Source: a virus. Taken from it: DNA of 25,526 nucleotides. How positions within the stretch are numbered: position 1 is the stretch's first letter; each line of letters begins with the position of its first letter. The notes under the pieces are model-generated. The model was not told the DNA's origin and did no database searches. It saw only the letters and a list, made by a program, of their open reading frames with translations. The stretch is taken from positions 1-25,526 of the IMG/VR virus record IMGVR_UViG_3300034102_003108. The stretch is one strand, 5' to 3'. Of this stretch, positions 1-7,095 are shown in pieces. A program made the position numbers and the translations under genes.

Positions 1-438
1 AAGCAGACGGGGCCGCTGGTGAAGGAATGGGTGGACCACCTGTTTTTTCTCAACTTCAAGACACGCATCGTGGAGTCGGAATCTGGCAAAGCCAAGGGCC
101 GAGGCGGCAAGGAGCGGGTGCTCTATACGACCCATACGGCGGCCTACGACGCGAAGACTCGCTCGGAGCTGGCGGATGAGTTGCCGCTGGACTATGCGAG
201 CATCTCATCGCTCTTCGGGGCGGTGAAGGCTCCGGTGGCGGCTGCGGCTCAAGCCTATGCGGCGGCGCAACCTTTGGAGACCTACCTCGAACCTCATGAG
301 CAGGCGGTGAATGCCTGGCTGCTGGCTAAGGGCAAGATCACCGAGGGGCAGACTTGGCGCGATATGCCGCCAGCGCTGCGGGACCAGGTATCGGCAAGGC
401 CGGAGGATTTCCTCCAAGCGGTTGCAAAAGCTGCGTGA
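1..438 (+). CDS. Sak4-like RecA-fold ATPase, C-terminal part (5' truncated)
   Basis: The frame is open from the first base, so the start and the Walker A region lie outside the window; 145 codons plus the stop are present. The segment WVDHLFFLNFKT followed by a KGRGGK-ERVLYTTHTAAYDAK stretch and DELPLDYASI is the usual C-terminal half of phage nucleotide-binding AAA/RecA-like proteins of the Sak4 group. These anneal single strands together with a phage SSB. The tail (residues after about 75) is Ala-rich and ends in a small helical region. The next gene starts at a GTG overlapping this stop by 4 bases. The downstream nuclease, SSB-like protein and resolvase support a recombination role. The family call rests on motif recognition, and the catalytic residues themselves are not visible here. 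Confidence 0.75.
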   Translation, partial: KQTGPLVKEWVDHLFFLNFKTRIVESESGKAKGRGGKERVLYTTHTAAYDAKTRSELADELPLDYASISSLFGAVKAPVAAAAQAYAAAQPLETYLEPHEQAVNAWLLAKGKITEGQTWRDMPPALRDQVSARPEDFLQAVAKAA

Positions 439-698
439 GCGTCGAGCGCACATGTCGCGAGACGCTTGGGGAGGATGTTGGGTTGTTCCAACTCAAAATC
501 TCCCCCGATGGGGGCATTCAACGCCGCCTGCGTTACGAGACCTATTCGCACAGCGACATCCGCGCTTTGGGCCCCTACCTCTCGGTCTCGAGCTGCGATG
601 AGATCAACGCCGCCTGCGACAGGTTCTTAGCCTCCCGAGGAAAAAAGACAGGAAGAGATTACGCAAAACACATCAACAAAAAGAATTATGACATCTAA
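435..698 (+). CDS. Small hypothetical protein, 87 aa
   Basis: I do not recognise this protein. The chosen GTG start at 435 overlaps the upstream stop as GTGA, and the frame ends 11 bases inside the next gene. An open frame exists further upstream (from 354), but it would overlap the ATPase gene by 85 bases. The protein has a mixed central part (ISPDGGIQRRLRYETY) and a basic C-terminus (RGKKTGRDYAKHINKKN), and no membrane segment is visible. Translational coupling to both neighbours argues that it is a real gene of the recombination operon. The function is unknown, and the exact start is uncertain because no clear ribosome binding site precedes it. Confidence 0.55.
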   Translation: MSVERTCRETLGEDVGLFQLKISPDGGIQRRLRYETYSHSDIRALGPYLSVSSCDEINAACDRFLASRGKKTGRDYAKHINKKNYDI

Positions 699-1716
699 CA
701 TCAGACACAGCATGTTGCCGAAGCTGGCGGCTTGCCCGAAATTCACCCCGACTCCCGGCGATGCCGGTCCGGCTGCCCAGCGGGGCACGGTGATGGACGA
801 GGCTTTTCGTTTGGGGTTGCAGGGCGACCGCACCAAGATCGACGCGCTGCCGGCGGAGGACCGCCCAGCGGTGGAGTGGGCGGTCGCCCTTATGGAGGAC
901 TACAAGCGGACGGGCACCATCGAGGCTCGGGAGGAATACTTGGCCATGCATACGCCAGGCATCGCCCATGTCGGCACGGCGGATGCGCTCTGCGAAAAGC
1001 TCGGCTGGGTGGCAGATTTGAAGACAGGGCAATTACGCGGATACATGGAACAGGTCGCAGCCTACTGCTACGCCCTGATGCATAAGAACTTTGAGCAGGA
1101 CTACTGCGCCCATGTGCTCTACTGCGACCATCAGGTGGTGAAGAGCTACCGCTTCACGCTTGAGCAGGCGAAGCAGATTGTGGAACGCATTATTGCGGAG
1201 GTGAATGACCTGTCTGCAGAGCCTCGGGCGTGTGACTACTGCGGATGGTGTGCGAATCAAAATACATGCCCTGCAGTTGTGAAGCCTGTAGAGCAGGGGT
1301 TGGCGCTGGCAGCACAGCCAGTCACGAGTCTGGAAACGATCCTCGGCACCATCATGGATTCGCCTGAGCGGATGGGGGAATTTTTCGCCCAATGGAAGAT
1401 GGCCGAGAAGCTGGTGGCCGAGCCGGTGGAGAAATTCATGCGTGCTCGCCTGGAGACTGGCGCCGAGATACCAGGCTGGAAGCTCACCGATGTGAAGGGC
1501 CGCGAATATGTGGACATAGAGGGCATCGCTTGGGCCGTGAAGTTGGGGAACGCTCCGCTCGGGCAAGTCATCGAGGTCATGGGCGGCAAGATGACCGGCA
1601 CCAAATTCCGCGAATGGGTCTCGGCGATGCTCGGGACCAACCCGCCGGAGGGTCTCATCCGCACCGGCACCAGCAGCAAACAACTTCGCCAGGTCAAAGT
1701 CACCAAGAGCAAATAA
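688..1716 (+). CDS. Cas4/RecB-like PD-(D/E)XK nuclease with probable Fe-S cluster
   Basis: The 342-aa protein begins with an S-x-L-x-x-L-A-A-C-P box (residues 8-17), typical of Cas4/AddB-type nucleases. The catalytic core follows as GTAD (D99), then D110-L-K112, then the Q-x-x-x-Y motif (Q122, Y126). C182, C185, C188 and C194 form a C-terminal cysteine cluster. With C16 this matches the one-plus-three cysteine layout that holds a 4Fe-4S cluster in Cas4 and AddB. The residue positions are read directly; the cluster and the exonuclease activity are inferred from the family. It sits between the Sak4-like ATPase and the SSB-like gene, as expected for a phage exonuclease that resects DNA ends for strand annealing. 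The ATG at 688 has an A-rich leader and no clear Shine-Dalgarno sequence. Confidence 0.85.
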   Translation: MTSNIRHSMLPKLAACPKFTPTPGDAGPAAQRGTVMDEAFRLGLQGDRTKIDALPAEDRPAVEWAVALMEDYKRTGTIEAREEYLAMHTPGIAHVGTADALCEKLGWVADLKTGQLRGYMEQVAAYCYALMHKNFEQDYCAHVLYCDHQVVKSYRFTLEQAKQIVERIIAEVNDLSAEPRACDYCGWCANQNTCPAVVKPVEQGLALAAQPVTSLETILGTIMDSPERMGEFFAQWKMAEKLVAEPVEKFMRARLETGAEIPGWKLTDVKGREYVDIEGIAWAVKLGNAPLGQVIEVMGGKMTGTKFREWVSAMLGTNPPEGLIRTGTSSKQLRQVKVTKSK

Positions 1717-1800
1717 TTTCCTCGCCCGGTTGGTGTATACCGACGGCAGGGGCAAAGGGGGGCTGCGCAATCCCAAAAAACGCAGACCAATCAATACATT

Positions 1801-2307
1801 ATGCCTACATACCAAGCAAAAAAACCAGAAGCACCTCAGAGCAGCAACAAATACCATGTCGAGCCGGGGGTTTATAAGTGTGAAGTTTTCACAGCAGAGG
1901 AGAAACGGAGCAAGAAGAAGCCGGACGGCTCGGGCGACAACCCGATGATCGAGCTGGTGCTCAAGGTCATGCTACCAGATGGCAAGACAGGGCCAGAGAT
2001 CCGCGACTACCTTGTCTTCACCGCAAAAAGCGGATGGAAGATCGACGCCTTCCGTGCCTCCTCGGGCGAGGCGGTGCTCGAGGGCGATGCCGAACTCACC
2101 GCAGAATCCTGCGAAGGCCGCGAGGTCGTTGCCATGATCGGCGACAAGCCGGGGGACAAGGAAGGCATTTACTGGAACTTCATCGAATATTACCTGCACG
2201 GCGAAGAGCGTGCCGAGTTCCTCTCGGGCAAGTCGGTAGCTCGACCTGTGGCCAAACCTACGGTGAAACCTGCGGCAGTCGCTGACGGAGACGACATCCC
2301 GTTCTGA
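1801..2307 (+). CDS. Phage single-stranded DNA-binding-like protein (DUF669-like)
   Basis: The 168-aa protein has a single beta-rich domain with YKCEV, PMIELVLKVMLPDG and GIYWNFIEYYL elements. A proline/valine/alanine linker follows, and the protein ends in the acidic-aromatic tip DGDDIPF. A tip of this kind is the hallmark of SSB proteins, where it recruits partner proteins. Length and position beside the nuclease and Sak4-like ATPase match the DUF669-type phage SSB analogues. An 84-base gap separates it from the nuclease gene, and I see neither a clear Shine-Dalgarno sequence nor a promoter in that gap. The single-strand binding role is inferred from the tail, context and overall look, not from an aligned OB-fold. 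Confidence 0.75.
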   Translation: MPTYQAKKPEAPQSSNKYHVEPGVYKCEVFTAEEKRSKKKPDGSGDNPMIELVLKVMLPDGKTGPEIRDYLVFTAKSGWKIDAFRASSGEAVLEGDAELTAESCEGREVVAMIGDKPGDKEGIYWNFIEYYLHGEERAEFLSGKSVARPVAKPTVKPAAVADGDDIPF

Positions 2308-2310
2308 TCA

Positions 2311-2538
2311 ATGAGAGGCGTTTTGGAATTCGATCTGCCGCAGGACCAAGCGGAGATGCGTTACGCACAAGCGGGGCTCGACGCCCTGCTGGTGCTTAAC
2401 GGCCTGGACCAAGAGTGCCGGAGCCGTCTCAAGCACGGCGCCGGCGCGTTTGCCGAGCTCGATGAGAGCACCATCGAGCGCATCCGCGAATGGGTGAGAG
2501 GCGAGTCGGTGCGGAGGAACCTACCGGAGTTGGAATGA
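2311..2538 (+). CDS. Small conserved phage protein, 75 aa, unknown function
   Basis: The protein is acidic and helical, with the pattern FDLPQDQAEMRYA, then L-x-x-L-D-Q-E-C-R-S-R-L-K-H-G. This resembles small proteins found beside replication genes in many phages, which share an FDLPE start and a WDLD-LR-LKYG-like middle. No function is established that I can name. The ATG follows the SSB-like stop by 3 bases and has no Shine-Dalgarno sequence of its own, so translation probably depends on the upstream gene. The next gene begins 3 bases after its stop. Confidence 0.65.
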   Translation: MRGVLEFDLPQDQAEMRYAQAGLDALLVLNGLDQECRSRLKHGAGAFAELDESTIERIREWVRGESVRRNLPELE

Positions 2539-2541
2539 GGC

Positions 2542-2748
2542 ATGATCTGGAACCGGCCAGTCACAGAAGCGTGCAATTTCAATGCTCGCCGATGCATGTG
2601 CCTCAAGAAGAAACGCTACGACACAAAAGAAATGGCCGCCGCGAAGTTGGAGAAGCGCATGGCCTCGGAGAAAAACCCACCCGAATACCTGCGAGCCTAC
2701 CACTGCATTGTCTGTAAGGGCTGGCACTTAACGAAACAGAAAAGATGA
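2542..2748 (+). CDS. Small zinc-ribbon-like protein, 68 aa
   Basis: The C-terminal motif Y-H-C-I-V-C-K-G-W-H-L-T (C55, C58, H62) is a common phage zinc-knuckle ending. Further cysteines at 11, 18 and 20 may complete a metal site. The middle is a basic helix (KKKRYDTKEMAAAKLEKR). Proteins of this type are frequent in phage replication regions, but their job is not established; a nucleic-acid-binding role is an inference. The stop overlaps the start of the resolvase gene as ATGA. Confidence 0.7.
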   Translation: MIWNRPVTEACNFNARRCMCLKKKRYDTKEMAAAKLEKRMASEKNPPEYLRAYHCIVCKGWHLTKQKR

Positions 2749-3179
2749 GATTATTTATAGGAATAGACCCCGGCATCAACGGCGGCATCGCGTTCATCCC
2801 AAGCACCGGAGACCCTTGGGCGCACAAGATGCCTGAAACGGACAAGGATTTGATGGAGCTCCTGCGGGATTCCATCAACATCGCCACGCCGAAAGCGCTC
2901 ATCGAGCTGGTCCATTCCTCGCCGCAAATGGGTGTGAAGTCGGCGTTTACTTTTGGTGAGGGCTACGGCCGTTTGCAGATGGCACTGACGGCGCTTGGCA
3001 TCCCCTACGAGCGCATCAGGCCCGCCATGTGGCAGAAGGCGATGGGCTGCCTCACCAAAGGAGACAAGAATGTCTCGAAGAGCAGGGCGCAGGAACTTTT
3101 CCCCTCCATAAAGGTCACGCATGCCATTGCGGATGCTCTCCTTATAGCCGAGCACAACCGGAGAACAGCGAAGGAATAG
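2745..3179 (+). CDS. RuvC-like Holliday junction resolvase
   Basis: The 144-aa protein opens with the RNase H-fold strand FIGIDPGINGGIAF, with D8 as first catalytic acid. E54 (ALIELVH) is the likely second acid, and the C-terminal helix HAIADALLIAEH supplies H126 and D130. The middle has the WQKAMG and K-x-x-S-K-S-R-A-x-E-L-F-P pattern typical of phage RuvC-like endonucleases. The inferred role is cutting branched DNA during replication or before packaging. It overlaps the upstream zinc-ribbon gene by 4 bases. The length is slightly below bacterial RuvC (about 170 aa), as is usual in phages. Confidence 0.85.
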   Translation: MRLFIGIDPGINGGIAFIPSTGDPWAHKMPETDKDLMELLRDSINIATPKALIELVHSSPQMGVKSAFTFGEGYGRLQMALTALGIPYERIRPAMWQKAMGCLTKGDKNVSKSRAQELFPSIKVTHAIADALLIAEHNRRTAKE

Positions 3180-3181
3180 AA

Positions 3182-3436
3182 ATGCAACTCGAACTCTTCG
3201 GGAAACTTCCAAACGAGGAAAGGCATCGCTATTGGCGCAGCCGTCTCAAGCAATGGCCGTGCGAAGTTTTTGAGTCGAGGCACCATCCAGACTCAAGCGG
3301 ATGGGGCATGGCCGCACAAGGCGGAAAGTTTGCCGACTGGCTCTATAAGGCCGGAGCCATGACTGAAATGGAATACCTACGGTGGACGAGATTTGATCGC
3401 CGGGTGCAACGCTGGGAACAGAAAAACAATATTTAA
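3182..3436 (+). CDS. Small hypothetical protein, 84 aa, W- and R-rich
   Basis: The ATG at 3182 has an AAGGA box about 8 bases upstream, so I prefer it over the longer frame opening at 3029, which lies inside the resolvase gene. The product is basic and aromatic-rich (YWRSRLKQWPCEVFE, YLRWTRFDRRVQRWEQ). No family is recognised. Its stop shares one base with the helicase start (TAATG), which suggests translational coupling within the replication operon. A helicase-loading or DNA-contact role would be speculation. Confidence 0.6.
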   Translation: MQLELFGKLPNEERHRYWRSRLKQWPCEVFESRHHPDSSGWGMAAQGGKFADWLYKAGAMTEMEYLRWTRFDRRVQRWEQKNNI

Positions 3437-4950
3437 TGCAATACCCTGAGAAAGAGAGCGCCGTCGTTGGCTACCTGAGCATGTGCGGCTTTGCCGGCGT
3501 GCCCAAGTCGGCTGTGGTGGACCCAGAGGCATTCAGCAATGTGCTCAATGGGCTCTACTACGCCGCTGCGCACCGGCTCCACCACGCTGGCAAGGCTGTA
3601 GTCGGCACTACGATCCTTGAGGCCATCGAGCGGGAGCCGTATTGGCTGAAGCTCGCCGAGGCCGAGGCAAAGGCCGCCGGGATGGTCTCTTGGCAGGATG
3701 GCGTGGTGCTGGCGGATACCTCGCTGGCATTCAACCCAGCGGGCGGCGCCATCATTGCCGAATACTTGGCCGACATTTCCTCCGCCTCAAATACCCGCAA
3801 AGCGACCCGAATAGGCCGGAATCTGGCCGATGGCAGCATGCCTGTGGCTGAGGCTCTTGAAGAACTGAAACTCCTGGCGAAGCCGAAGTCGGCCATGGTG
3901 GGTGTGGAGATGCACACTTTCGAGCAGCTATGGGAATACAAGGCCGAAGACGACTCCAGCACCTTGGTGGGCAATCGCTGGCTGTGCCGTGGCGGCCAAC
4001 TCCTGCTACTCGGGCAGTCGGGCATCGGCAAATCCTCCTACACCCTGCAACAAGCGATGACCTGGGCGCTGGGCATGCCGTTCTTTGGAATGAAGCCTAA
4101 GCACAAGCTCAAGTGCCTGCTCGTGCAGGCTGAGAACGATATGGGCGACATGGCCGAAGTGGTGCAAGGCGTGATGTCTTATGTCGTCGCGCAAAGTAAG
4201 ATGACGCAGCGCGAGGCGGTGGATATCCTGCGGGAGAATGTCATCGTGGCTCGCGTCACAGCACAGACCGGCGAAGCATTTATCGAGGTGATCCGCGAGC
4301 TGATCGTCAAGCACGGCCCGTTCGATCTGGTCTACGGGGATCCGCTGCTGTCATTCATCGGCGACGATATTTCCCAACAGGCTGTGGCATCGCACTTCCT
4401 GCGCGAGCTATGCAACCCGCTGGCCTTCGAGCATGGCTTCGCATGGGTATGGAGTCACCACACCGGTAAACCGCAGAGCGACAGCAAGAGCCGGGCGCAT
4501 TGGAACGCGAATGACTACGCCTACATCGGCCTTGGCTCATCGGAGCTAACGAACTGGGCACGCGCCATCTGTGTGCTCCAGACCACCAAGCACGAAGGAA
4601 TTTTCAAGGTTCTTTTGGCAAAGCGTGGCAACCGCGCCGCTGTAGTAGACGAACACGGCCACCCGACCACGGACATCATCATCAAGCACGCTGACAAGGG
4701 ACTACACTGGGAAGTCGCAGAACTCCCCGAAGAGACCCAAGAAGAGGGCAAGCCGCAGGGCAAAGCGGGGCGCACGCCAAAGATATCTGCCCTCGATGAG
4801 GCTGATATCGTGGCAAAGCACGCAGTATGGCCGCAAGGCGCTCGGGGATTCTATGCCGAAATGACGGCCAAGTATGGCGTGTCCCGCGACACTATCGAAC
4901 GAATTCTCCGCCGGTCCAAGAAGGCCGAGCAATCACTCAAAGCAGCATGA
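3436..4950 (+). CDS. Replicative helicase/RepA-like AAA_25 ATPase
   Basis: The 504-aa protein has an N-terminal helical domain (about 1-120) resembling the DnaB N-terminal domain, with an E-x-A-V-V-G-Y start. A RecA-type ATPase core follows. Walker A is G193-QSGIGKSS-201. The LLVQAEND segment matches the next strand, and Walker B is F296DLVYGD302. A conserved WSHHTGK sensor-like motif appears further on. This layout matches RepA/AAA_25-type phage and plasmid helicases, which unwind DNA at the fork. The C-terminus (about 440-504) is basic with a helix-turn-helix-like end (MTAKYGVSRDTIERILRR). That end could bind the CCGCARAAT array lying immediately downstream, but this link is inference. No separate primase gene is visible in this window. 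Confidence 0.8.
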   Translation: MQYPEKESAVVGYLSMCGFAGVPKSAVVDPEAFSNVLNGLYYAAAHRLHHAGKAVVGTTILEAIEREPYWLKLAEAEAKAAGMVSWQDGVVLADTSLAFNPAGGAIIAEYLADISSASNTRKATRIGRNLADGSMPVAEALEELKLLAKPKSAMVGVEMHTFEQLWEYKAEDDSSTLVGNRWLCRGGQLLLLGQSGIGKSSYTLQQAMTWALGMPFFGMKPKHKLKCLLVQAENDMGDMAEVVQGVMSYVVAQSKMTQREAVDILRENVIVARVTAQTGEAFIEVIRELIVKHGPFDLVYGDPLLSFIGDDISQQAVASHFLRELCNPLAFEHGFAWVWSHHTGKPQSDSKSRAHWNANDYAYIGLGSSELTNWARAICVLQTTKHEGIFKVLLAKRGNRAAVVDEHGHPTTDIIIKHADKGLHWEVAELPEETQEEGKPQGKAGRTPKISALDEADIVAKHAVWPQGARGFYAEMTAKYGVSRDTIERILRRSKKAEQSLKAA

Positions 4951-4953
4951 AAA

Positions 4954-5131
4954 TAAGTGCCGCAGAATTACCGCAGAATTACCGCAGAATAGAAATTATG
5001 CGGCACAGGATGACTGCCGCAAAATTAGTGCCGCATAATCCCCCCTTAAAGGGGGGGAATTATTCTGCGGCACTTAATTTTTCGGCGTCGTCATTTCCGT
5101 CCTGTAATTGCCGCAAAATAGATTTGTGCGG
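4954..5131 (+). repeat. Array of CCGCARAAT-type motifs in both orientations, iteron-like
   Basis: Between the helicase stop and the next gene the core CCGCA(G/A/T)AAT recurs. Forward copies start at about 4960, 4971, 4982, 5017, 5031 and 5111; reverse copies lie at 4995-5006 and 5062-5073. The first three are tandem at 11-base spacing, one helical turn apart. Several copies are extended to GTGCCGCA. This is direct observation. Iteron-like arrays beside a helicase gene often mark a replication origin, but operators or packaging sites are also possible. Confidence 0.7.
5028..5080 (+). terminator. Large inverted repeat with C-run/G-run stem, possible terminator
   Basis: GTGCCGCA at 5028-5035 pairs with TGCGGCAC at 5066-5073. 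Inside, six C (5040-5045) pair with a seven-G run (5051-5057) around a TTAAA loop. The stem is followed by TTAATTTTT, so it could end the replication-gene transcript. It is built from two of the array's own motifs, so it could equally be a protein-binding or origin structure. Confidence 0.45.
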
Positions 5132-5140
5132 TAGCACACT

Positions 5141-5398
5141 ATGAACACCCCCAAAAAACAACACGACCCATACATCGGCTGCCAAGCCTGCGGCCGCGAA
5201 TGGCAAGACCACCCAGGCATCACCCACACCTGCCGACTCGCCACCGATCTGGCGACCTACCTCCGCTGGGCCCTCGATCATGTCGAGCCGCCCGAATACT
5301 CCCGCGACATCGGCGAGCAGGAAGTCTACTGGCAATCCGTCGAGGAAGCCCGCCGACTCGTCGTCGAAGCAAGCAATTGGAAAGCACGCCAACCATGA
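5141..5398 (+). CDS. Small Cys/His protein, 85 aa, unknown function
   Basis: The N-terminal part carries C14-x2-C17 followed by H24, H29 and C31, a plausible zinc-binding set. The rest is helical and acidic (LATDLATYLRWALDHVEPPEY, EARRLVVEASNWK). I do not recognise a family. The ATG at 5141 is the first start after the motif array and has no Shine-Dalgarno sequence. The stop overlaps the next start as ATGA. Being first after the array, its expression may be controlled by whatever binds there; this is inference. Confidence 0.55.
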   Translation: MNTPKKQHDPYIGCQACGREWQDHPGITHTCRLATDLATYLRWALDHVEPPEYSRDIGEQEVYWQSVEEARRLVVEASNWKARQP

Positions 5399-6183
5399 AA
5401 CCCAAACGATCCGCCAAACCCGAAACGAAACACTCCATCGCAACCAAGCTGGCAGCTGAATTCCATGTCAGCGTTCAGACAGCTACCCAATGGTTCGATG
5501 CCGGTTGCCCGATGAACTACGAGGAGGCCAAGGAATGGAAGCTCCAGAGGCGCGCACAGGCCGCGATTAAGTCCGAGATGGGGTCTAAGCCTAATAAGCT
5601 CGAGAAAGCGTTAGAACAGGCCGCTGCGTGCGAAGAAACGGTCAACTGGGATGCAATGAGCAGTCAGTTTCGCCAGATGTGCGATATCGTGGCCGATTTC
5701 TACCTGATGGGCATGACGGTCTCAGCCATCAACACAAAGCTGGGAGTCAAACCCGCTGTCATCTCCCGCATCATCGCTAACCACCCAGACACTAAAGACA
5801 AGGAAGCCCAAGTTGCAGCCTCAAGCTGGAAAGATGTCCGCCGCCTGGCAGTCGATGCCCTCCGCGACAAACTCAACGACCCAACCCAAGTCAGCAAGAT
5901 GAAAGCCGCCGAGCTCAACTTCGTAGCCGGAACCGCTCAAGACAAGATCCGCGACAGCGAAGGTGGAGCACAGCTCACCATCAACATCAACCAGAAGATC
6001 AATGCGTTGTCGTTTGAGGAACTCATCAACAGCATCCCCAAGAAGGCCGATGATATCGATGGCGAATTCCAGATCGAGACTCCCTCGGGAACCAGTAGCG
6101 AGGCGGAGACCCCTCCGTCAAACTTGCCGCTCAGTCTCAATAACGGACCCAAAAACAAGGGAATTACTGACGCGTCCGAGTAA
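5395..6183 (+). CDS. HTH DNA-binding protein, candidate terminase small subunit
   Basis: The ATG at 5395 overlaps the upstream stop, giving 262 aa; a longer frame reaching back to 5200 would overlap the previous gene. There are two helix-turn-helix-like segments. The first, at residues 18-40 (LAAEFHVSVQTATQWFDAG), looks like an N-terminal recognition HTH. The second, at 107-129 (MTVSAINTKLGVKPAVISRII), is typical of small-terminase or resolvase-like HTHs. The C-terminal tail is Ser/Pro-rich and probably disordered. A small terminase recognises the packaging site and feeds DNA to TerL. TerL lies 1.4 kb downstream, so the pair is not adjacent. CCGCA-type motifs flank this gene on both sides. 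A replication or transcription regulator is the main alternative. Confidence 0.5.
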   Translation: MKPKRSAKPETKHSIATKLAAEFHVSVQTATQWFDAGCPMNYEEAKEWKLQRRAQAAIKSEMGSKPNKLEKALEQAAACEETVNWDAMSSQFRQMCDIVADFYLMGMTVSAINTKLGVKPAVISRIIANHPDTKDKEAQVAASSWKDVRRLAVDALRDKLNDPTQVSKMKAAELNFVAGTAQDKIRDSEGGAQLTININQKINALSFEELINSIPKKADDIDGEFQIETPSGTSSEAETPPSNLPLSLNNGPKNKGITDASE

Positions 6184-6252
6184 GTCACTGCAAATCAACC
6201 CAAGCTCACTATCTATAAGAGGCGTTATCAGAAGTTATTAACCAATAATCGC

Positions 6253-6298
6253 CCGACAGGGGGGGGGAGGGGGTCGGTCCGCTGGCTCCGCAAAATTA
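6253..6298 (+). other. G9-A-G5 tract between short inverted arms, with CCGCAAAATTA motif
   Basis: CCGAC (6253-6257) and GTCGG (6273-6277) bracket a run of nine G, one A and five G. Eleven bases further on lies CCGCAAAATTA (6288-6298), identical to 5017-5027 in the upstream array, followed by five C. The 145-base gap (6184-6328) holds no gene. It may be a second protein-binding, cos/pac-type or regulatory site. Confidence 0.4.
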
Positions 6299-6328
6299 CC
6301 CCCACTCGTCCAGCTCCCGAAAAATTTT

Positions 6329-6607
6329 ATGAAAAAACAGCAACCTAACAAGCAAGAAACAAAACAAGATCAACCGCCTATGCCTCCTGAGTGGCCGAGA
6401 ATGGGCAAGGCCGCGCCTGGGAGACAACCGCAGAACCCCCGTGTGTTGAGGGTAGACCTCGACGGCGAAGTCGTGAATGTGCAGGTGCGGTCGAATACCT
6501 ATTACCGGGCGAACGAGCCGGTCTTGGTGGGAGTGGACGCCGGAGGTGCGTTGGTGGCAGTGAAGCCGAAGACGAATGCGCTGTTGCATGGGGGGTATGA
6601 GGGATGA
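6329..6607 (+). CDS. Hypothetical protein, 92 aa
   Basis: The N-terminal 35 residues are basic, Gln/Pro-rich and likely disordered (MKKQQPNKQETKQDQPP). The rest looks like a small beta-barrel (VLRVDLDGEVVNVQVR, EPVLVGVDAGGALVAVK). I recognise no family. The ATG follows an A/T-rich stretch without a Shine-Dalgarno sequence, and the end overlaps the next gene by 4 bases. It is the first gene after the G-tract gap. Confidence 0.6.
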   Translation: MKKQQPNKQETKQDQPPMPPEWPRMGKAAPGRQPQNPRVLRVDLDGEVVNVQVRSNTYYRANEPVLVGVDAGGALVAVKPKTNALLHGGYEG

Positions 6608-7095
6608 CGCCAAACGAAATGCTTTCTATGATTGCGCAGCTACGGCGCGAGCGCGACGAGGCGAGGGAGGTTGCAAGTGGATTAGCAATACAAGAGGAGC
6701 GCGTAAATGAGGCTCTAAAAGAACTATCTTCGATACACCAATGGATTGATCGAAATCATCCCGATGGATTTATTGACTCTTTAACCTATTTGCAGAATTT
6801 AGAGCGAGTTACGGATAACTGGTATGATCGTTTAGACCGATTAGAAGTTGACGCTAATCGATTTGAGAGAGAGCGCGACGAGGCGCGACATAAACTTGAG
6901 CTTTGCATGGCAGCAAATAGCGATGTTGCAAGAATAGCGAAAGAGCGCAACGAGGCTTTGGATCAAGTCAAAGAGCTGATGTATATCGCAGAACGCGCTA
7001 TCGATTTGGCTGAAATAGACTTTGAGAACGACAAATTTGGAGTCGTCTCTGAGCTTCGGGATGGGGTGGAGCGGATCAAGGAGGGCGCGAAATGA
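6604..7095 (+). CDS. Coiled-coil protein, 163 aa, A/T-rich gene
   Basis: The protein is almost entirely heptad-like helix with charged repeats (LRRERDEAR, RFERERDEARHKL, AKERNEALDQVKEL). Such proteins occur in many phages, but no function is established. Base use differs from the neighbours: I count 46 G/C in the 120 bases 6721-6840 (38%), against 38 in the 60 bases 8581-8640 (63%) within TerL. This points to a foreign or recently acquired gene. It shares a 24-base exact repeat with the next gene. Both ends overlap their neighbours by 4 bases, so it is integrated into the operon. Confidence 0.65.
   Translation: MTPNEMLSMIAQLRRERDEAREVASGLAIQEERVNEALKELSSIHQWIDRNHPDGFIDSLTYLQNLERVTDNWYDRLDRLEVDANRFERERDEARHKLELCMAANSDVARIAKERNEALDQVKELMYIAERAIDLAEIDFENDKFGVVSELRDGVERIKEGAK
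6646..6669 (+). repeat. 24-bp direct repeat, copy 1 (ERERDEARE coiled coil)
   Basis: These 24 bases are identical to 7227-7250 in the next gene and encode the same reading frame (R-E-R-D-E-A-R-E). A shorter 15-base match lies at 6871-6885. It may reflect duplication or domain shuffling of a coiled-coil segment. Confidence 0.8.

Noticed and set aside
1717-1800. Possible promoter or terminator between nuclease and SSB-like genes
   Set aside because: I found no T-tailed hairpin and no paired -35/-10 boxes in these 84 bases.
4827-5144. 105-aa + frame over the motif array
   Set aside because: Half of it overlaps the helicase C-terminus in another frame, and the remainder translates the repeats; no start signal.
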